Positions 32,007-40,736 of a stretch of DNA of 64,000 nt are shown here, one piece after another (the first letter of the stretch is position 1; every line of letters begins with the position of its first letter). The translations under genes and the position numbers were made by a program. Location of the stretch: positions 337,826-401,825 of the forward strand of contig NZ_JPVR01000081.1 in assembly GCF_000772935.1 (NCBI RefSeq). The letters are read 5' to 3'. The stretch comes from Lysinibacillus boronitolerans JCM 21713 = 10a = NBRC 103108. Lineage in GTDB: Bacteria > Bacillota > Bacilli > Bacillales_A > Planococcaceae. The notes beneath the pieces were generated by a model, which did no database searches, was not told the origin of the DNA, and saw only the letters and a list, made by a program, of their open reading frames with translations.

Positions 32007-32645
32007 CTAAGCTGTTGCATCATATTCATCCTGAAGGAATGCACCGTATCGGAAAATACGTGCAAAGGTCCAAATCACCACACCACATAGTAAAAGAGTC
32101 CAATGAATGCCTGTAAAATGATAGCTAATCCCCTTAATCAAACCTGTCTCCACAAATCGGGACTCCAGTTGGAATTGTTGCATGATTAGATAGACGGTAT
32201 ATGTACGAAATGCATTCACTGTCAAACTCAATACAATCACACAGTAGGCAATTCTCTCCATTTTTTTACTATTAGCGAGTGAAAATACAATACCTTTTGA
32301 TAAATTACTTAAAATATTCCTTACTTGTACAATAATAAACAGTAAAATAGCTATGTATATTGTAGCAGTAAATAGGAAGGTCATGACATCTTTTTTTGAA
32401 TAGTGAATGTCACTTGTCACATGGTCTGCCAGCTTCATTTCCAATCCTTCTAACTGAACGGCAGCGGTCACACTCCCCTTTGCCAATAAATGATTCACTT
32501 GTTGCTCTGATACCACCATTGCTCCCACCATAAAAATTGCGAGCATCGTCAAGGCAAAAATCATCATCACCATGATGATGGTAAAAGCGGTACGAAGCCC
32601 CTTTGTCATCCATCGAAATTCTTTACTTTGAATTGTTTGCCCCAT
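32007..32645 (-). CDS. DUF2975 membrane protein
   Basis: 212 residues with four membrane helices (TIIMVMMIFALTMLAIFMV, FLFTATIYIAILLFIIVQV, YCVIVLSLTVNAFRTYTVYL, TLLLCGVVIWTFARIF), an extracellular segment between helices 1 and 2, and a cytoplasmic RNILSNLSKGIVFSLANSKK loop typical of DUF2975. ATG 32645 follows AAGGAGAGG. With the YozG-type regulator it forms a conserved two-gene unit of unknown physiological role; a membrane-linked regulatory switch is a reasonable inference. Confidence 0.88.
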   Translation of the reverse strand: MGQTIQSKEFRWMTKGLRTAFTIIMVMMIFALTMLAIFMVGAMVVSEQQVNHLLAKGSVTAAVQLEGLEMKLADHVTSDIHYSKKDVMTFLFTATIYIAILLFIIVQVRNILSNLSKGIVFSLANSKKMERIAYCVIVLSLTVNAFRTYTVYLIMQQFQLESRFVETGLIKGISYHFTGIHWTLLLCGVVIWTFARIFRYGAFLQDEYDATA

Positions 32646-32693
32646 TATCAACCTCTCCTTCCCTTCTCTCTATTATACATTCCCTTTTATCTC

Positions 32694-32736
32694 TATCAAT
32701 AATTTTTTAATGTTTATCATTAATAAATTATTGATA
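32694..32736. promoter_or_regulatory. Nested inverted repeat upstream of the DUF2975/YozG operon
   Basis: TATCAATAATTT (32694-32705) and AAATTATTGATA (32725-32736) are perfect complements around a centre that itself contains TTAATG/CATTAA. It begins 49 bases before the DUF2975 ATG. With no T-run on the relevant side it looks like an operator rather than a terminator; the regulator encoded in the operon is the natural candidate. Confidence 0.55.
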
Positions 32737-32738
32737 AA

Positions 32739-32768
32739 AATAAACCCTCTAAAGCTAGAGGGTTTATT
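32739..32768 (-). terminator. Terminator overlapping the OpuFB stop
   Basis: AATAAACCCTCT and AGAGGGTTTATT form the stem. The stop codon of the leftward transporter gene (32764-32766) lies in the right arm. Confidence 0.88.
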
Positions 32769-34284
32769 TTAGTAATCCTATCTTTACTAAATATTCTTTT
32801 GCTACTTCTGCTGCAAGCTTTCCTTCTACATTCACCTGATAATTCATCTCTCGCATTTCATCATCCGTAATGTGATCAGCTAGTTGATTTAACGCTTCTC
32901 CAATCTCTGGATAGTCAGTCAGCGTTTCTTTCCTTAGTAAAGGCGCTCCCTGGTATGGTGGGAACAATGCTTGATCGTCTTCCAATACGCGTAGCTTGTA
33001 TTGACGAATTTCACTATCCGTTGAATAAGCATCGAGCAAATTTATATCACCTGATTGTATTGCCTGATAGCGAAGCTTTGGCTCCATCGTTGCAAGTGTC
33101 GTAAAGGCTATCCCATACCGTTTTTGTATGCCCACATATCCATCCTCACGGTCATTAAATTCTAATGTAAAGCCTGCTTTCACCTTTTGCTCTATCGGCT
33201 TAAGGTCAGAGATTTTTTGCAGTTGATAGCTCTCAGCCAGCTCCTCTGATACAGCGAGTGCATACGTATTGTTATAGCTCATAGGACTTAGCATGACCAT
33301 ATCGAATTGTTCCTGCATCCCCTTTTTTGCCTGAAGATAGACATCCTCTTGGTTATTATTAATAGCTTCTTCCTTTAAAAATTCCGAAATGGTTGTGCCT
33401 GTAAATTCAGGGTAAATATCAATACTGCCCGATTTCAATGCATTGAATACAAATGAAGTTTTGCCAAGCCCTGGCTTTAATTGCACCGTTAAATCGGTCT
33501 CCTGCTCAATCAATAATTTATACATATTGATGAGAATCTCGGGCTCCGCGCCAAGCTTTCCTGCAATGACAATTTCGTCTTGCTGTTTACTGCTTAGGAG
33601 CGGGAAGAAAATCATTACCAGTGCCGCTAAACTAATAACACTTAACGTCGTTATTGTTTTTTTAAAGGACAGCAATTCTAATTTTTTAAGCGCCACATCA
33701 AAAATCAAGGCTAACATAGCGGCGGGAATGGCTCCTATTAGAATGAGTGCCGTGTTATTTCGGTCAATGCCTAGTAATATGATATCCCCTAAGCCACCTG
33801 CGCCAATTAAAGCCGCTAATGTTGCTGTCCCCACAATCAGCACCATTGCTGTGCGAATACCAGCCATCATAACAGGCATAGCGAGTGGTAGCTCAACCTT
33901 TACTAAACGCTTTGATCGATTCATTCCCATAGCTAATGCCGCTTCCTTCAGTGATGGGTCAACCTCATTGATGCCCGTGTAGGTGTTTCGCAGAATGGGC
34001 AATAGCGCATAGACAACTAATGCAATAATTGCGGGAACTTTCCCAATACCAAATAACGGAATCAATAAGCCAAGCAACGCTAAGGAAGGGATCGTTTGCA
34101 GCACAGCACTGATCCCAATAATACTCTCGGCTATTTTCTTTTTGTTAGTTAAATAGATACCTAGGGGAATAGCGATGAGGACAGCAAAAAATAGCGCGAT
34201 AAAAGAGATTTGGATATGCTCTAGTAATGCAGCCAGTAGCTGTGCCTTCCGTTCCTGAAATACATCTACCACATTAGCCACCAT
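32764..34284 (-). CDS. opuFB: Osmolyte/choline ABC transporter, permease fused to binding protein
   Basis: 506 residues. Residues about 1-215 are an OpuBB/OpuCB-type permease with the coupling motif EAALAMGMNRSKRLVKVELP. One further helix (ISLAALVMIFFPLLSS) leads to an extracellular OpuAC-like binding domain (VIAGKLGAEPEILINMYKLL, GSIDIYPEFTGTTISEFL, YQGAPLLRKETLTDYPEI). This permease-plus-receptor fusion is the OpuF layout for compatible solutes such as glycine betaine, choline or carnitine. ATG 34284 is preferred (AGAGGG, seven bases). It overlaps the ATPase gene end by 11 bases, so it is translationally coupled. Expression probably rises under salt stress, but no promoter is evident. Confidence 0.9.
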   Translation of the reverse strand: MVANVVDVFQERKAQLLAALLEHIQISFIALFFAVLIAIPLGIYLTNKKKIAESIIGISAVLQTIPSLALLGLLIPLFGIGKVPAIIALVVYALLPILRNTYTGINEVDPSLKEAALAMGMNRSKRLVKVELPLAMPVMMAGIRTAMVLIVGTATLAALIGAGGLGDIILLGIDRNNTALILIGAIPAAMLALIFDVALKKLELLSFKKTITTLSVISLAALVMIFFPLLSSKQQDEIVIAGKLGAEPEILINMYKLLIEQETDLTVQLKPGLGKTSFVFNALKSGSIDIYPEFTGTTISEFLKEEAINNNQEDVYLQAKKGMQEQFDMVMLSPMSYNNTYALAVSEELAESYQLQKISDLKPIEQKVKAGFTLEFNDREDGYVGIQKRYGIAFTTLATMEPKLRYQAIQSGDINLLDAYSTDSEIRQYKLRVLEDDQALFPPYQGAPLLRKETLTDYPEIGEALNQLADHITDDEMREMNYQVNVEGKLAAEVAKEYLVKIGLLK

Positions 34285-35230
34285 GTACATGCCCTCTTTT
34301 CTTAGAATCCGCTGCTAAATAACGGAGCATAGAAGCTCTTGTCACCATGCCAATGAGCTTGCCATTCTCTTCGACACCTAACAAGTCATGCTCGGCTAAT
34401 TTTTCAAGAATCGTAGGAAATGGGGCATCTACAGGAATGGTATGCCCAAAGTCGTTTGTCACTGTGATTGGTTGTAACACATCATGGATCGTATACAATT
34501 GATCTGTCTGCTTACCTCCAATAAACTGTTGGACAAAATCATTTACAGGATTTTGTAGCAATTGCTGTGGCGTGCCTATCTGAACAATTTCTCCCTCTTT
34601 CATAATACAGAGGCGATCTCCTAATTTCAGTGCTTCCTGCATATCATGTGATACAAATACAATGGTTTTCTGAATGGTACGCTGCATCTCAAGTAGATCA
34701 TCCTGTAGTTTGGTGCGACTGATTGGATCTAACGCACTAAAAGGCTCATCCATTAAAATAATTTCTGGGTCAGCTGCCAAGGCACGAACAACGCCAACCC
34801 TTTGCTGTTCGCCTCCTGATAACTCCTTTGGCTTTCGCTGACGATATTTCGCTGGCTCCAGCCCCACCAGCGCTAATAGTTCGTCTACACGCTGATGGAT
34901 TTTCGTTTTACTCCATTTCTTCAATTCTGGTACAATAGCAATATTTTCCTCTATCGTCATATGCGGAAACAGGGCGATTTGCTGTAGTACATAGCCAATA
35001 CTCCAACGCAGCTCATGGATATTATAATCGCTAATTCTTTTATCATTGATCCAGATGGTGCCTGCTGTTAAGGGTATTAATCGATTAATCATCTTCAATA
35101 AAGTGGTTTTGCCGCATCCGCTAGGGCCAATAATAACAAAGAATTCACCCTTTTTAATTTCTACATTTAGTGCTTTGACAGCTATTTGGTCGTTATCATA
35201 TTGTTTTGAGACATTATCAAATGTAATCAT
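34274..35230 (-). CDS. opuFA: Osmolyte/choline ABC transporter ATPase with CBS region
   Basis: 318 residues. Walker A IGPSGCGKTTLLKMI, Q-loop YVLQQIALFPHMT, signature LSGGEQQRVGVVRALA, Walker B EIILMDEPFSALDP and FVSHDMQEALKLGD place it with OpuCA/OpuBA ATPases. The C-terminal 70 residues (TIPVDAPFPTILEKLAEHDL, GVEENGKLIGMVTRASMLRY) are a CBS-type regulatory module that in relatives senses ionic strength or cyclic-di-AMP. ATG 35230 follows AGGAGATG. It is the first gene of the two-gene importer operon. Confidence 0.92.
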   Translation of the reverse strand: MITFDNVSKQYDNDQIAVKALNVEIKKGEFFVIIGPSGCGKTTLLKMINRLIPLTAGTIWINDKRISDYNIHELRWSIGYVLQQIALFPHMTIEENIAIVPELKKWSKTKIHQRVDELLALVGLEPAKYRQRKPKELSGGEQQRVGVVRALAADPEIILMDEPFSALDPISRTKLQDDLLEMQRTIQKTIVFVSHDMQEALKLGDRLCIMKEGEIVQIGTPQQLLQNPVNDFVQQFIGGKQTDQLYTIHDVLQPITVTNDFGHTIPVDAPFPTILEKLAEHDLLGVEENGKLIGMVTRASMLRYLAADSKKRGHVHGG

Positions 35231-35322
35231 CTGTCATCTCCTTTAGAATTCGCTCATGAAATGCGTTCACTTTTTATATTTCACCAACAAAAATCATTTC
35301 AAACATTTGTAGGTAGGTGAAA

Positions 35323-37119
35323 CTATTTCATTCTAAATACCTCGCCTTTGGGCACAAATGGTAGCTTGGCCCCCTGTGGTAGTACGAAGGCATGCTCTCT
35401 TTTTATGGCTAAACGATCACATTGTCCATCTGTAATAATCAGGATAGGACCATCCTTAGGAAAATCCTGTGCTGCTTCAAGTAGCTGGATACCAGGCTGT
35501 AATACTGTGCCTCCTCTCCCTCTTACCTTCACTTTCGTTAATAGTTCTTCAGGTGCTAGATAGCCCGCGTCATAGGCAACAGCATCACAAAATAGAACGC
35601 GAACAAAGGGAACATCTCTAGCGATGCTATAGCTCGCTATTGTGCCGAGTGCTTTTCCTAGTAAGAGACGGTCCATGGAGCCTGATGTATCAATAAGGAC
35701 TGCGAAAGTACGTCCATCTTCCTCTCCGCTTTGATGTATCCATCTTGGTCTAGCTATATCAGGTGTCGATGCTTGTCTTCTACTTGGGCGAGTATACGTT
35801 CTCACTTTCTCTATCGGTTGAAACATCCGATCAAACCATTTGGCTAATGCCACATCCCAGGCAATAGGAGGCTGTGCTAGGCTACGAATTTCCTCAATGA
35901 GCCCTTGTGGCAAATAGCCTCTCTCTTGGGTCAAATGATAGCTTAACCCTTGACTCAATGCCCTTCTATAAAAAGCATCTAAATCCACGCCAACCTTGCC
36001 TTCCCAAAAATCTGGTGGACTCGCTTCGATCATATCTCCGATGCCCTGCCCTCGAAAGGTTCTTAATTTGCGATACATCCTCATATCTGTCACTATGCGA
36101 TCATAAATAGATTCGGCTGAAAGTCCTTTTAATGCTGGATCATATAGTCCGCCAAATGCTGGCATCTCGCCGATTTGCATATCGATGAGCCAGCCATTGA
36201 TAACATAATCACAAGCAACATTCCACAAGTAGGGATCACGTCCTTGTCTGCGGGTAGCATGGCTTAACCCCGCATGCAGCAATTCGTGTGCCATTAAAAA
36301 GCGCATTTCCTCATCGGTCATTCCCATAGCGGTATTCAAATAAATCTCCTTCGTTTCCACTGCAATGGCTGCGACTGAGATATCCATTCTTGTGCAAATA
36401 AGTGGATCTTCAATGATCGTAAAATCTGCTGCCAAAGCACCGAATAAGGGATAGGAGCTCATAAACCATGCCTTTGCGCGTTGTGCTTGTGTTACCCTCG
36501 TTGTGCCTCCAAATGTATTTTCTACCCCTCCCGCTACGCGAATGGCACTTTGCACGGCTTTCGCTAAACCTTCTGCAAATAATGCAGCGAAATTACTATT
36601 CCCTCGATATAGATAGCCTGTTTGATTTTGTGAAATAACAAAGTCCACTTGACCTGGCATTGTACTATAGCCTTTCAAATCATCTGGTACACCTTCGCGT
36701 AAAAATCGTTCATATAATTTTTCCTCAGAGCTAATGGCCTCAAAAAGAGGATTATTCATTTCCTTTGGTGCTTGACCAAATTTTAGCTCTGCTAAAAATT
36801 TTGTTATATAGCAGTCACAGGCAATATTCCACAGCTCCTGCTGCTCTTTTGGTTGATGATGATGTAGGCCAAGGTGTAGCAAGCAATGCGCAATCACATA
36901 AGCCCATTCATTTGGCTGACCTTTTTTATCCTGATTCACATAAATAACACCTGTGCTTGTAACGTAAGCCCAATCCTTTTGTGGCATACTTTCGTATTGC
37001 ATGTAAACAGCATGACACAACGCCTCAAACAGGGGATGTGTACAGACAATGTCATGCCCACGTGCGATGGCTTTCTCATTTTTATGCTCCTGCTGTAATG
37101 CTTTCTTTTTTTTGGCCAT
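35323..37119 (-). CDS. VWA/DUF2201-type metallopeptidase-like protein, MoxR partner
   Basis: 598 residues. It contains an internal duplication 200 residues apart. The first copy has AHCLLHLGLHHH (77-88) followed by LWNIACDCYITKFLAELKFG. The second has AHELLHAGLSHAT (277-289) followed by LWNVACDYVINGWLIDMQIG. Only the second keeps the HExxH zinc-protease motif; the first has Glu replaced by Cys. The C-terminal part is a von Willebrand A domain with MIDAS DTSGSM at about 477 and ITDGQCD. Genes of this type follow a MoxR AAA-ATPase, as here after a 3-base gap, and probably form a chaperone-like or metal-insertion complex in the cytoplasm. The client is unknown. Confidence 0.85.
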   Translation of the reverse strand: MAKKKKALQQEHKNEKAIARGHDIVCTHPLFEALCHAVYMQYESMPQKDWAYVTSTGVIYVNQDKKGQPNEWAYVIAHCLLHLGLHHHQPKEQQELWNIACDCYITKFLAELKFGQAPKEMNNPLFEAISSEEKLYERFLREGVPDDLKGYSTMPGQVDFVISQNQTGYLYRGNSNFAALFAEGLAKAVQSAIRVAGGVENTFGGTTRVTQAQRAKAWFMSSYPLFGALAADFTIIEDPLICTRMDISVAAIAVETKEIYLNTAMGMTDEEMRFLMAHELLHAGLSHATRRQGRDPYLWNVACDYVINGWLIDMQIGEMPAFGGLYDPALKGLSAESIYDRIVTDMRMYRKLRTFRGQGIGDMIEASPPDFWEGKVGVDLDAFYRRALSQGLSYHLTQERGYLPQGLIEEIRSLAQPPIAWDVALAKWFDRMFQPIEKVRTYTRPSRRQASTPDIARPRWIHQSGEEDGRTFAVLIDTSGSMDRLLLGKALGTIASYSIARDVPFVRVLFCDAVAYDAGYLAPEELLTKVKVRGRGGTVLQPGIQLLEAAQDFPKDGPILIITDGQCDRLAIKREHAFVLPQGAKLPFVPKGEVFRMK

Positions 37120-37122
37120 AAG

Positions 37123-38181
37123 CTACCCTTCCTTTTTGGCTACTAAACGTGGTAAATCTCGGATAACCTCCAGCATAAACCAGGCAGGCAATGCTTCACC
37201 CTTTTGCTCTGACACAACCATCTGCGCGATTTCTAAGCTGATGGATGATAGGTCCTTGATCAAGTCTTTGGCTCGAAAGGCTAATTGCCGTTGATTTCCC
37301 TTCAATATCGTATGCTCGTTCGGAAGCTCCTTCAGTAACTGAGCACGGAAGGATTGTGCCAGGAAATAAAGCAAATCTCTTTCATCAGGTTGATCGGGCC
37401 AACGTAATTCTCCTTGAATAATTTTAGCGAGATCGTATTTACTTTGCACTTGCTTGATAAAGGCTTTAAATTGACTGGCAGTATGCGCGGATAGGCAGCT
37501 ACTTGCTAATAGATCGATTGTTTGTTCTTGTAAGCTGCTGCCATATGCATACAAACAATCACTTAACATATGCCATGAACGAGGCGTGGAGAAGGGTTCT
37601 TCTGTTTTCGGTGGTTCGCTCCATAAATGATCGGGACGCATTTGAATATACTCAATCACATATGGATGTATTTCATGTGCATAGGCCCATTCAAGCCAAT
37701 CTTTATGTGATGCCCTCAGCTGAACATGGACCATCCGATTGATTAATGCGGAGGACATCGGCTTAACAATCGCATTATCCTGAGCCCGATTGCCTGCACC
37801 AATAACAATCGTACCCTCTGGCAATGTAAACTCTCCAATTCTGCGTTCATGAATAAGACTATAAAACGCTTTTTGTACTTCCTGTGAGCAAGCATTTAAT
37901 TCATCTAAAAAAAGGCAATAAGGTTCATCGCGTGCAATCATTTTGGGTGGGCAAAAAACACTGTAGCCATCCTTTATCTGCGGAACACCAATAATATCCT
38001 CAGGTGCTAGCTGACTGCCCAATAACGACACACAGGGTAGCCCTAATTCACTGGCGAAATTTTCAACAATCGCTGATTTCCCAATGCCAGGTGCCCCCCA
38101 AATAAAGACTGGTCTTATTGTCGCTACATTCAGTAGAAAATCATATAGCTGTTTTTGTGTCACATTATAAATCGTATTCAA
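37123..38181 (-). CDS. MoxR-family AAA ATPase
   Basis: 352 residues. Walker A IWGAPGIGKSAIVENFA, Walker B CLFLDELNACSQEVQ, sensor 1 IVIGAGNRAQDN and the MoxR-type lid (ALINRMVHVQLRA, FSTPRSWHMLSDCL). MoxR ATPases act with VWA proteins to remodel or activate target enzymes. Here the partner with VWA and peptidase-like domains is encoded next. Start is TTG 38181 with AAAGGGCG upstream. There is no diagnostic neighbour for the client; the genes on both sides are unrelated transport and cell-wall functions. Confidence 0.9.
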   Translation of the reverse strand: MNTIYNVTQKQLYDFLLNVATIRPVFIWGAPGIGKSAIVENFASELGLPCVSLLGSQLAPEDIIGVPQIKDGYSVFCPPKMIARDEPYCLFLDELNACSQEVQKAFYSLIHERRIGEFTLPEGTIVIGAGNRAQDNAIVKPMSSALINRMVHVQLRASHKDWLEWAYAHEIHPYVIEYIQMRPDHLWSEPPKTEEPFSTPRSWHMLSDCLYAYGSSLQEQTIDLLASSCLSAHTASQFKAFIKQVQSKYDLAKIIQGELRWPDQPDERDLLYFLAQSFRAQLLKELPNEHTILKGNQRQLAFRAKDLIKDLSSISLEIAQMVVSEQKGEALPAWFMLEVIRDLPRLVAKKEG

Positions 38182-38583
38182 TCAAAACGCCCTTTCAACT
38201 AATTGTTTTAAAGGTTTATAATACCATTTTCTATGAAATTATTCTTGTCTCTACCATTCTATGAAATTGACTGCCAATTACTAGCTGTGAGAAGATAAGA
38301 AAAACTGTAATAGAGAGTTCGTGACCTTTACATATGGGCTTTCAGCTTATGGCAATTTCACAACATTTCCAGCAGACTCTTGGTGGGCCAAGTTTTACAA
38401 GGATTTTAGTGAATAAGGGGATTTTGAGAGATTCAATTTATGTCTCAGAATTTTAAGATAGATTTAGGAACTAACTTAAGGCAGGAGACGTTCTATTAAT
38501 GATGAAGTCTATTCAACTATACATCTCTTTCACTCTCTGTAATAATGAGAGATAGCTAAACTTTTAATAGAAGGGAGGGAGAT
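38182..38583. other. Intergenic region, nothing convincing
   Basis: About 400 bases upstream of the LysM glucosaminidase. Short open stretches exist in both directions (for example reading GLSAYGNFTTFPADSWW around 38340), but none has a ribosome site and a credible length. Probable promoter region for the downstream gene. Confidence 0.5.
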
Positions 38584-38613
38584 GTGGTCACGACCAACAT
38601 CCAGCTACAATGA
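38584..38613 (+). CDS. Possible nine-residue leader peptide coupled to the glucosaminidase
   Basis: GGGAGGGAGAT is followed by GTG 38584 and the short frame VVTTNIQLQ with TGA at 38611-38613. The stop overlaps the ATG of the glucosaminidase gene (ATGA). The glucosaminidase ATG has no ribosome site of its own within 20 bases, so coupling through this mini-ORF would explain its translation. Confidence 0.45.
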   Translation: MVTTNIQLQ

Positions 38614-39368
38614 AATACGTGCTAAACTTTTTTAAAGGACTTATGATTGCCGTTGTTGTCATTTGTATTTCGTTTTATATGGTAACACAGTTATTTAATA
38701 CGACTGAAAGAGAAGAGTCTGTGGTTATTGATGATCGTCCAAGTGTGGAAGAGTTTATCGGTGAGATTGCAGAGACCGCACGAGATCTTGGTGCTGACAA
38801 TGACTTATATGCATCCGTGATGATCGCTCAGGCGATTCTAGAAAGTGAGCATGGGCAAAGTGGACTTGGCTCTGCCCCTAATTATAATCTTTTTGGAATG
38901 AAAGGCAGCTACCAAAATAATTCCGTCACACTCGAAACCACAGAGGATGATGGGTCAGGCAACCTTTCTACCATCATGGCTGACTTCCGCAAATACCCTT
39001 CCTATGAAGCGTCCATGCAGGATTATGTAAAATTAATGCGTAATGGCGTTTCATGGAATAAAGATTTTTACGCAGGCGTTTTCAAAAGCAACACCACTAC
39101 CTATACAGATGCGACGAAGTTTTTAACAGGCTCCTATGCAACTGATTCGGCTTACAATGAAAAATTAAATACATTAATCGCAAAATATGACCTTCAACAG
39201 TATGATAGTCCTGTAAAAGATAAGAAAACCATCACGGTGGCTGATGGAGATTCACTTTTGAAGATTGCCGAAGCCTATAATGTGAAAGTGACATCACTTA
39301 AGCAATGGAATCAGCTTCGAACAGAACGACTTGAAGCAGGTCAGCAACTTAATATTTATCATTATTAA
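38610..39368 (+). CDS. Membrane-anchored glucosaminidase (GH73-type) with LysM
   Basis: 252 residues. The N-terminal helix (LMIAVVVICISFYMVTQLF) is probably an uncleaved anchor. Residues about 50-205 are an endo-beta-N-acetylglucosaminidase domain (SVMIAQAILESEHGQSGLGS with the catalytic Glu, YNLFGMKGSYQ, FRKYPSYEASMQDYVKLM), cutting peptidoglycan glycan strands. The C-terminal LysM (ITVADGDSLLKIAEAYNVKV) binds the wall. Cell-wall remodelling during growth or separation is the usual role. Its start overlaps a 9-codon ORF. A terminator follows. Confidence 0.92.
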   Translation: MKYVLNFFKGLMIAVVVICISFYMVTQLFNTTEREESVVIDDRPSVEEFIGEIAETARDLGADNDLYASVMIAQAILESEHGQSGLGSAPNYNLFGMKGSYQNNSVTLETTEDDGSGNLSTIMADFRKYPSYEASMQDYVKLMRNGVSWNKDFYAGVFKSNTTTYTDATKFLTGSYATDSAYNEKLNTLIAKYDLQQYDSPVKDKKTITVADGDSLLKIAEAYNVKVTSLKQWNQLRTERLEAGQQLNIYHY

Positions 39369-39372
39369 CACA

Positions 39373-39411
39373 AAAACGTCCATGACTCATCGAGGAGTAT
39401 GGACGTTTTTT
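39373..39411 (+). terminator. Terminator of the glucosaminidase gene
   Basis: AAAACGTCCAT and ATGGACGTTTT form an 11-base stem followed by a T-run. Confidence 0.88.
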
Positions 39412-39475
39412 CTCATGAAACTAATTCGTTTGTCAAAACGTCTTAGTGAAAAAATACGGAAAGGATAGGAACACA

Positions 39476-39892
39476 GTGAAGCGTACACAATTGCTCAGTC
39501 TTTTTGCCGTTAACCTTGTGCTATTGCCATTGATTCAGCTTAGCTACCACCTATATTTCATACCAAACATAGCTGAGGGTTCCTTTTATCTTATTATTTT
39601 CCCCACTCTTATTATTTTATCGAACCTTTTACTATGTTGTAGTCGGCAAAGAGTAGCCGCTTCTATCCATTGGACCTTTGTCTATGTCGGACAAGGCACC
39701 TCTATCGCCTGTTATTTTGTGTGGCATTATGGGCAATTAAAGCCCTATCCAGATATGCCGCCAGGTGAAGCAGTGTTTGATTTATGCATGAGTACATTTT
39801 TAATTGGGCTATGGCAGTTCATCGTGTTAGTACTGATCCATCTCAGTACGTTTATCATCCTCAAAATGGGACTGACCTTCAAAAAAGCTTAA
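39476..39892 (+). CDS. Hypothetical four-helix membrane protein
   Basis: 138 residues from GTG 39476 (AAAGGATAGGA upstream; an in-frame GTG at 39446 lacks a site). Four membrane helices: LSLFAVNLVLLPLIQLSYHL, FYLIIFPTLIILSNLLLC, IHWTFVYVGQGTSIACYF and FLIGLWQFIVLVLIHLSTFI. Charged residues are few and there is no catalytic motif. I do not recognise a family. It is convergent with the muropeptide operon. Confidence 0.65.
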   Translation: MKRTQLLSLFAVNLVLLPLIQLSYHLYFIPNIAEGSFYLIIFPTLIILSNLLLCCSRQRVAASIHWTFVYVGQGTSIACYFVWHYGQLKPYPDMPPGEAVFDLCMSTFLIGLWQFIVLVLIHLSTFIILKMGLTFKKA

Positions 39893-39908
39893 TAGCATCA
39901 AGGCTTAA

Positions 39909-40736
39909 CTAGTCCTTCTGCGAGTTATATAAAGTACCTACTGCTAGTATGGTTGTGGCTAAATCCTGTCGATAGAGGGGATGTTTGGCATCTAGACTAT
40001 TAATGGTTACTTCATTACCACCTAACGATGAATGGACATACAAATCATCACCCATGTATAGAGCAATATGACTTGGAAAATAGATTAAATCACCCTTCTG
40101 CATTTGGTCTTGCTCTATGTTAACGATAGGGAAGCCCTCTACTATTCGGGCATCACGATAAATATAGACACCGTTTAACAGATAAGCCATTGAACATAAA
40201 CCAGAGCAATCAATACCTAGTGGCGATTTGCCACCCCAGCGATAAGGGGCCGTTAAATAGCTGAGCGCTGTGTCCACCACATTTTCTCGGAACTGCTGCT
40301 CCGATAATGAATATGCTGTTATTTTAGGCTGTAGCCATTTTGTTCGAACATACCCTATTTGTCCTGACACTAGCTGTACAGCTGACCATTCTTCAGGTAC
40401 TGCTTCGTCTGACATGACACAAATGGAAGAGCCTCTTACAAGCGTTAGCAGCTTTGTACTTTGAATACGTGGCTGCTGCAAAACATCTGCAAAGCTTTGA
40501 CAGACTACATACTGTGCATCTTGTTGCCATGTAGCTGCAAGTGCTTCCTCCTGCAGTAAGTCTGCCTTCTGACAATAGCCCTCGTAACGATAGGCCGTTC
40601 GAATAGAAACCCAAGCGTCATTGACATCACTGATAATCTCTACGGTCATCCCATAAAGCACTTCATCGATTATTTCAGAAGCTTTATCTGGCATGGCATG
40701 CAAGCTAGCAATCATGGCTGTAACGATAGCCTTCAT
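39909..40736 (-). CDS. NlpC/P60 endopeptidase with SH3 domains (YkfC-like)
   Basis: 275 residues without a signal peptide. The N-terminal 130 residues form bacterial SH3-like modules (MTVEIISDVNDAWVSIRTAY; VSGQIGYVRTKWLQ). The C-terminal NlpC/P60 domain has Cys in APYRWGGKSPLGIDCSGLCS and His in SHIALYMGDDLYVHSS. B. subtilis YkfC is the cytoplasmic gamma-D-glutamyl-L-diamino-acid endopeptidase that splits imported murein peptides; layout and operon context match. Its ATG overlaps the stop of the preceding hydrolase gene (ATGA). It is the last gene of the operon. Confidence 0.9.
   Translation of the reverse strand: MKAIVTAMIASLHAMPDKASEIIDEVLYGMTVEIISDVNDAWVSIRTAYRYEGYCQKADLLQEEALAATWQQDAQYVVCQSFADVLQQPRIQSTKLLTLVRGSSICVMSDEAVPEEWSAVQLVSGQIGYVRTKWLQPKITAYSLSEQQFRENVVDTALSYLTAPYRWGGKSPLGIDCSGLCSMAYLLNGVYIYRDARIVEGFPIVNIEQDQMQKGDLIYFPSHIALYMGDDLYVHSSLGGNEVTINSLDAKHPLYRQDLATTILAVGTLYNSQKD

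Noticed and set aside
32694..32736. Rho-independent terminator
   Set aside because: AT-only stem with a long centre, upstream of a gene start and without a following T-run in the needed direction; more like an operator.
38333..38450. Short frames with plausible residues (for example GLSAYGNFTTFPADSWW)
   Set aside because: No ribosome site or continuing similarity; too short to call a gene remnant.
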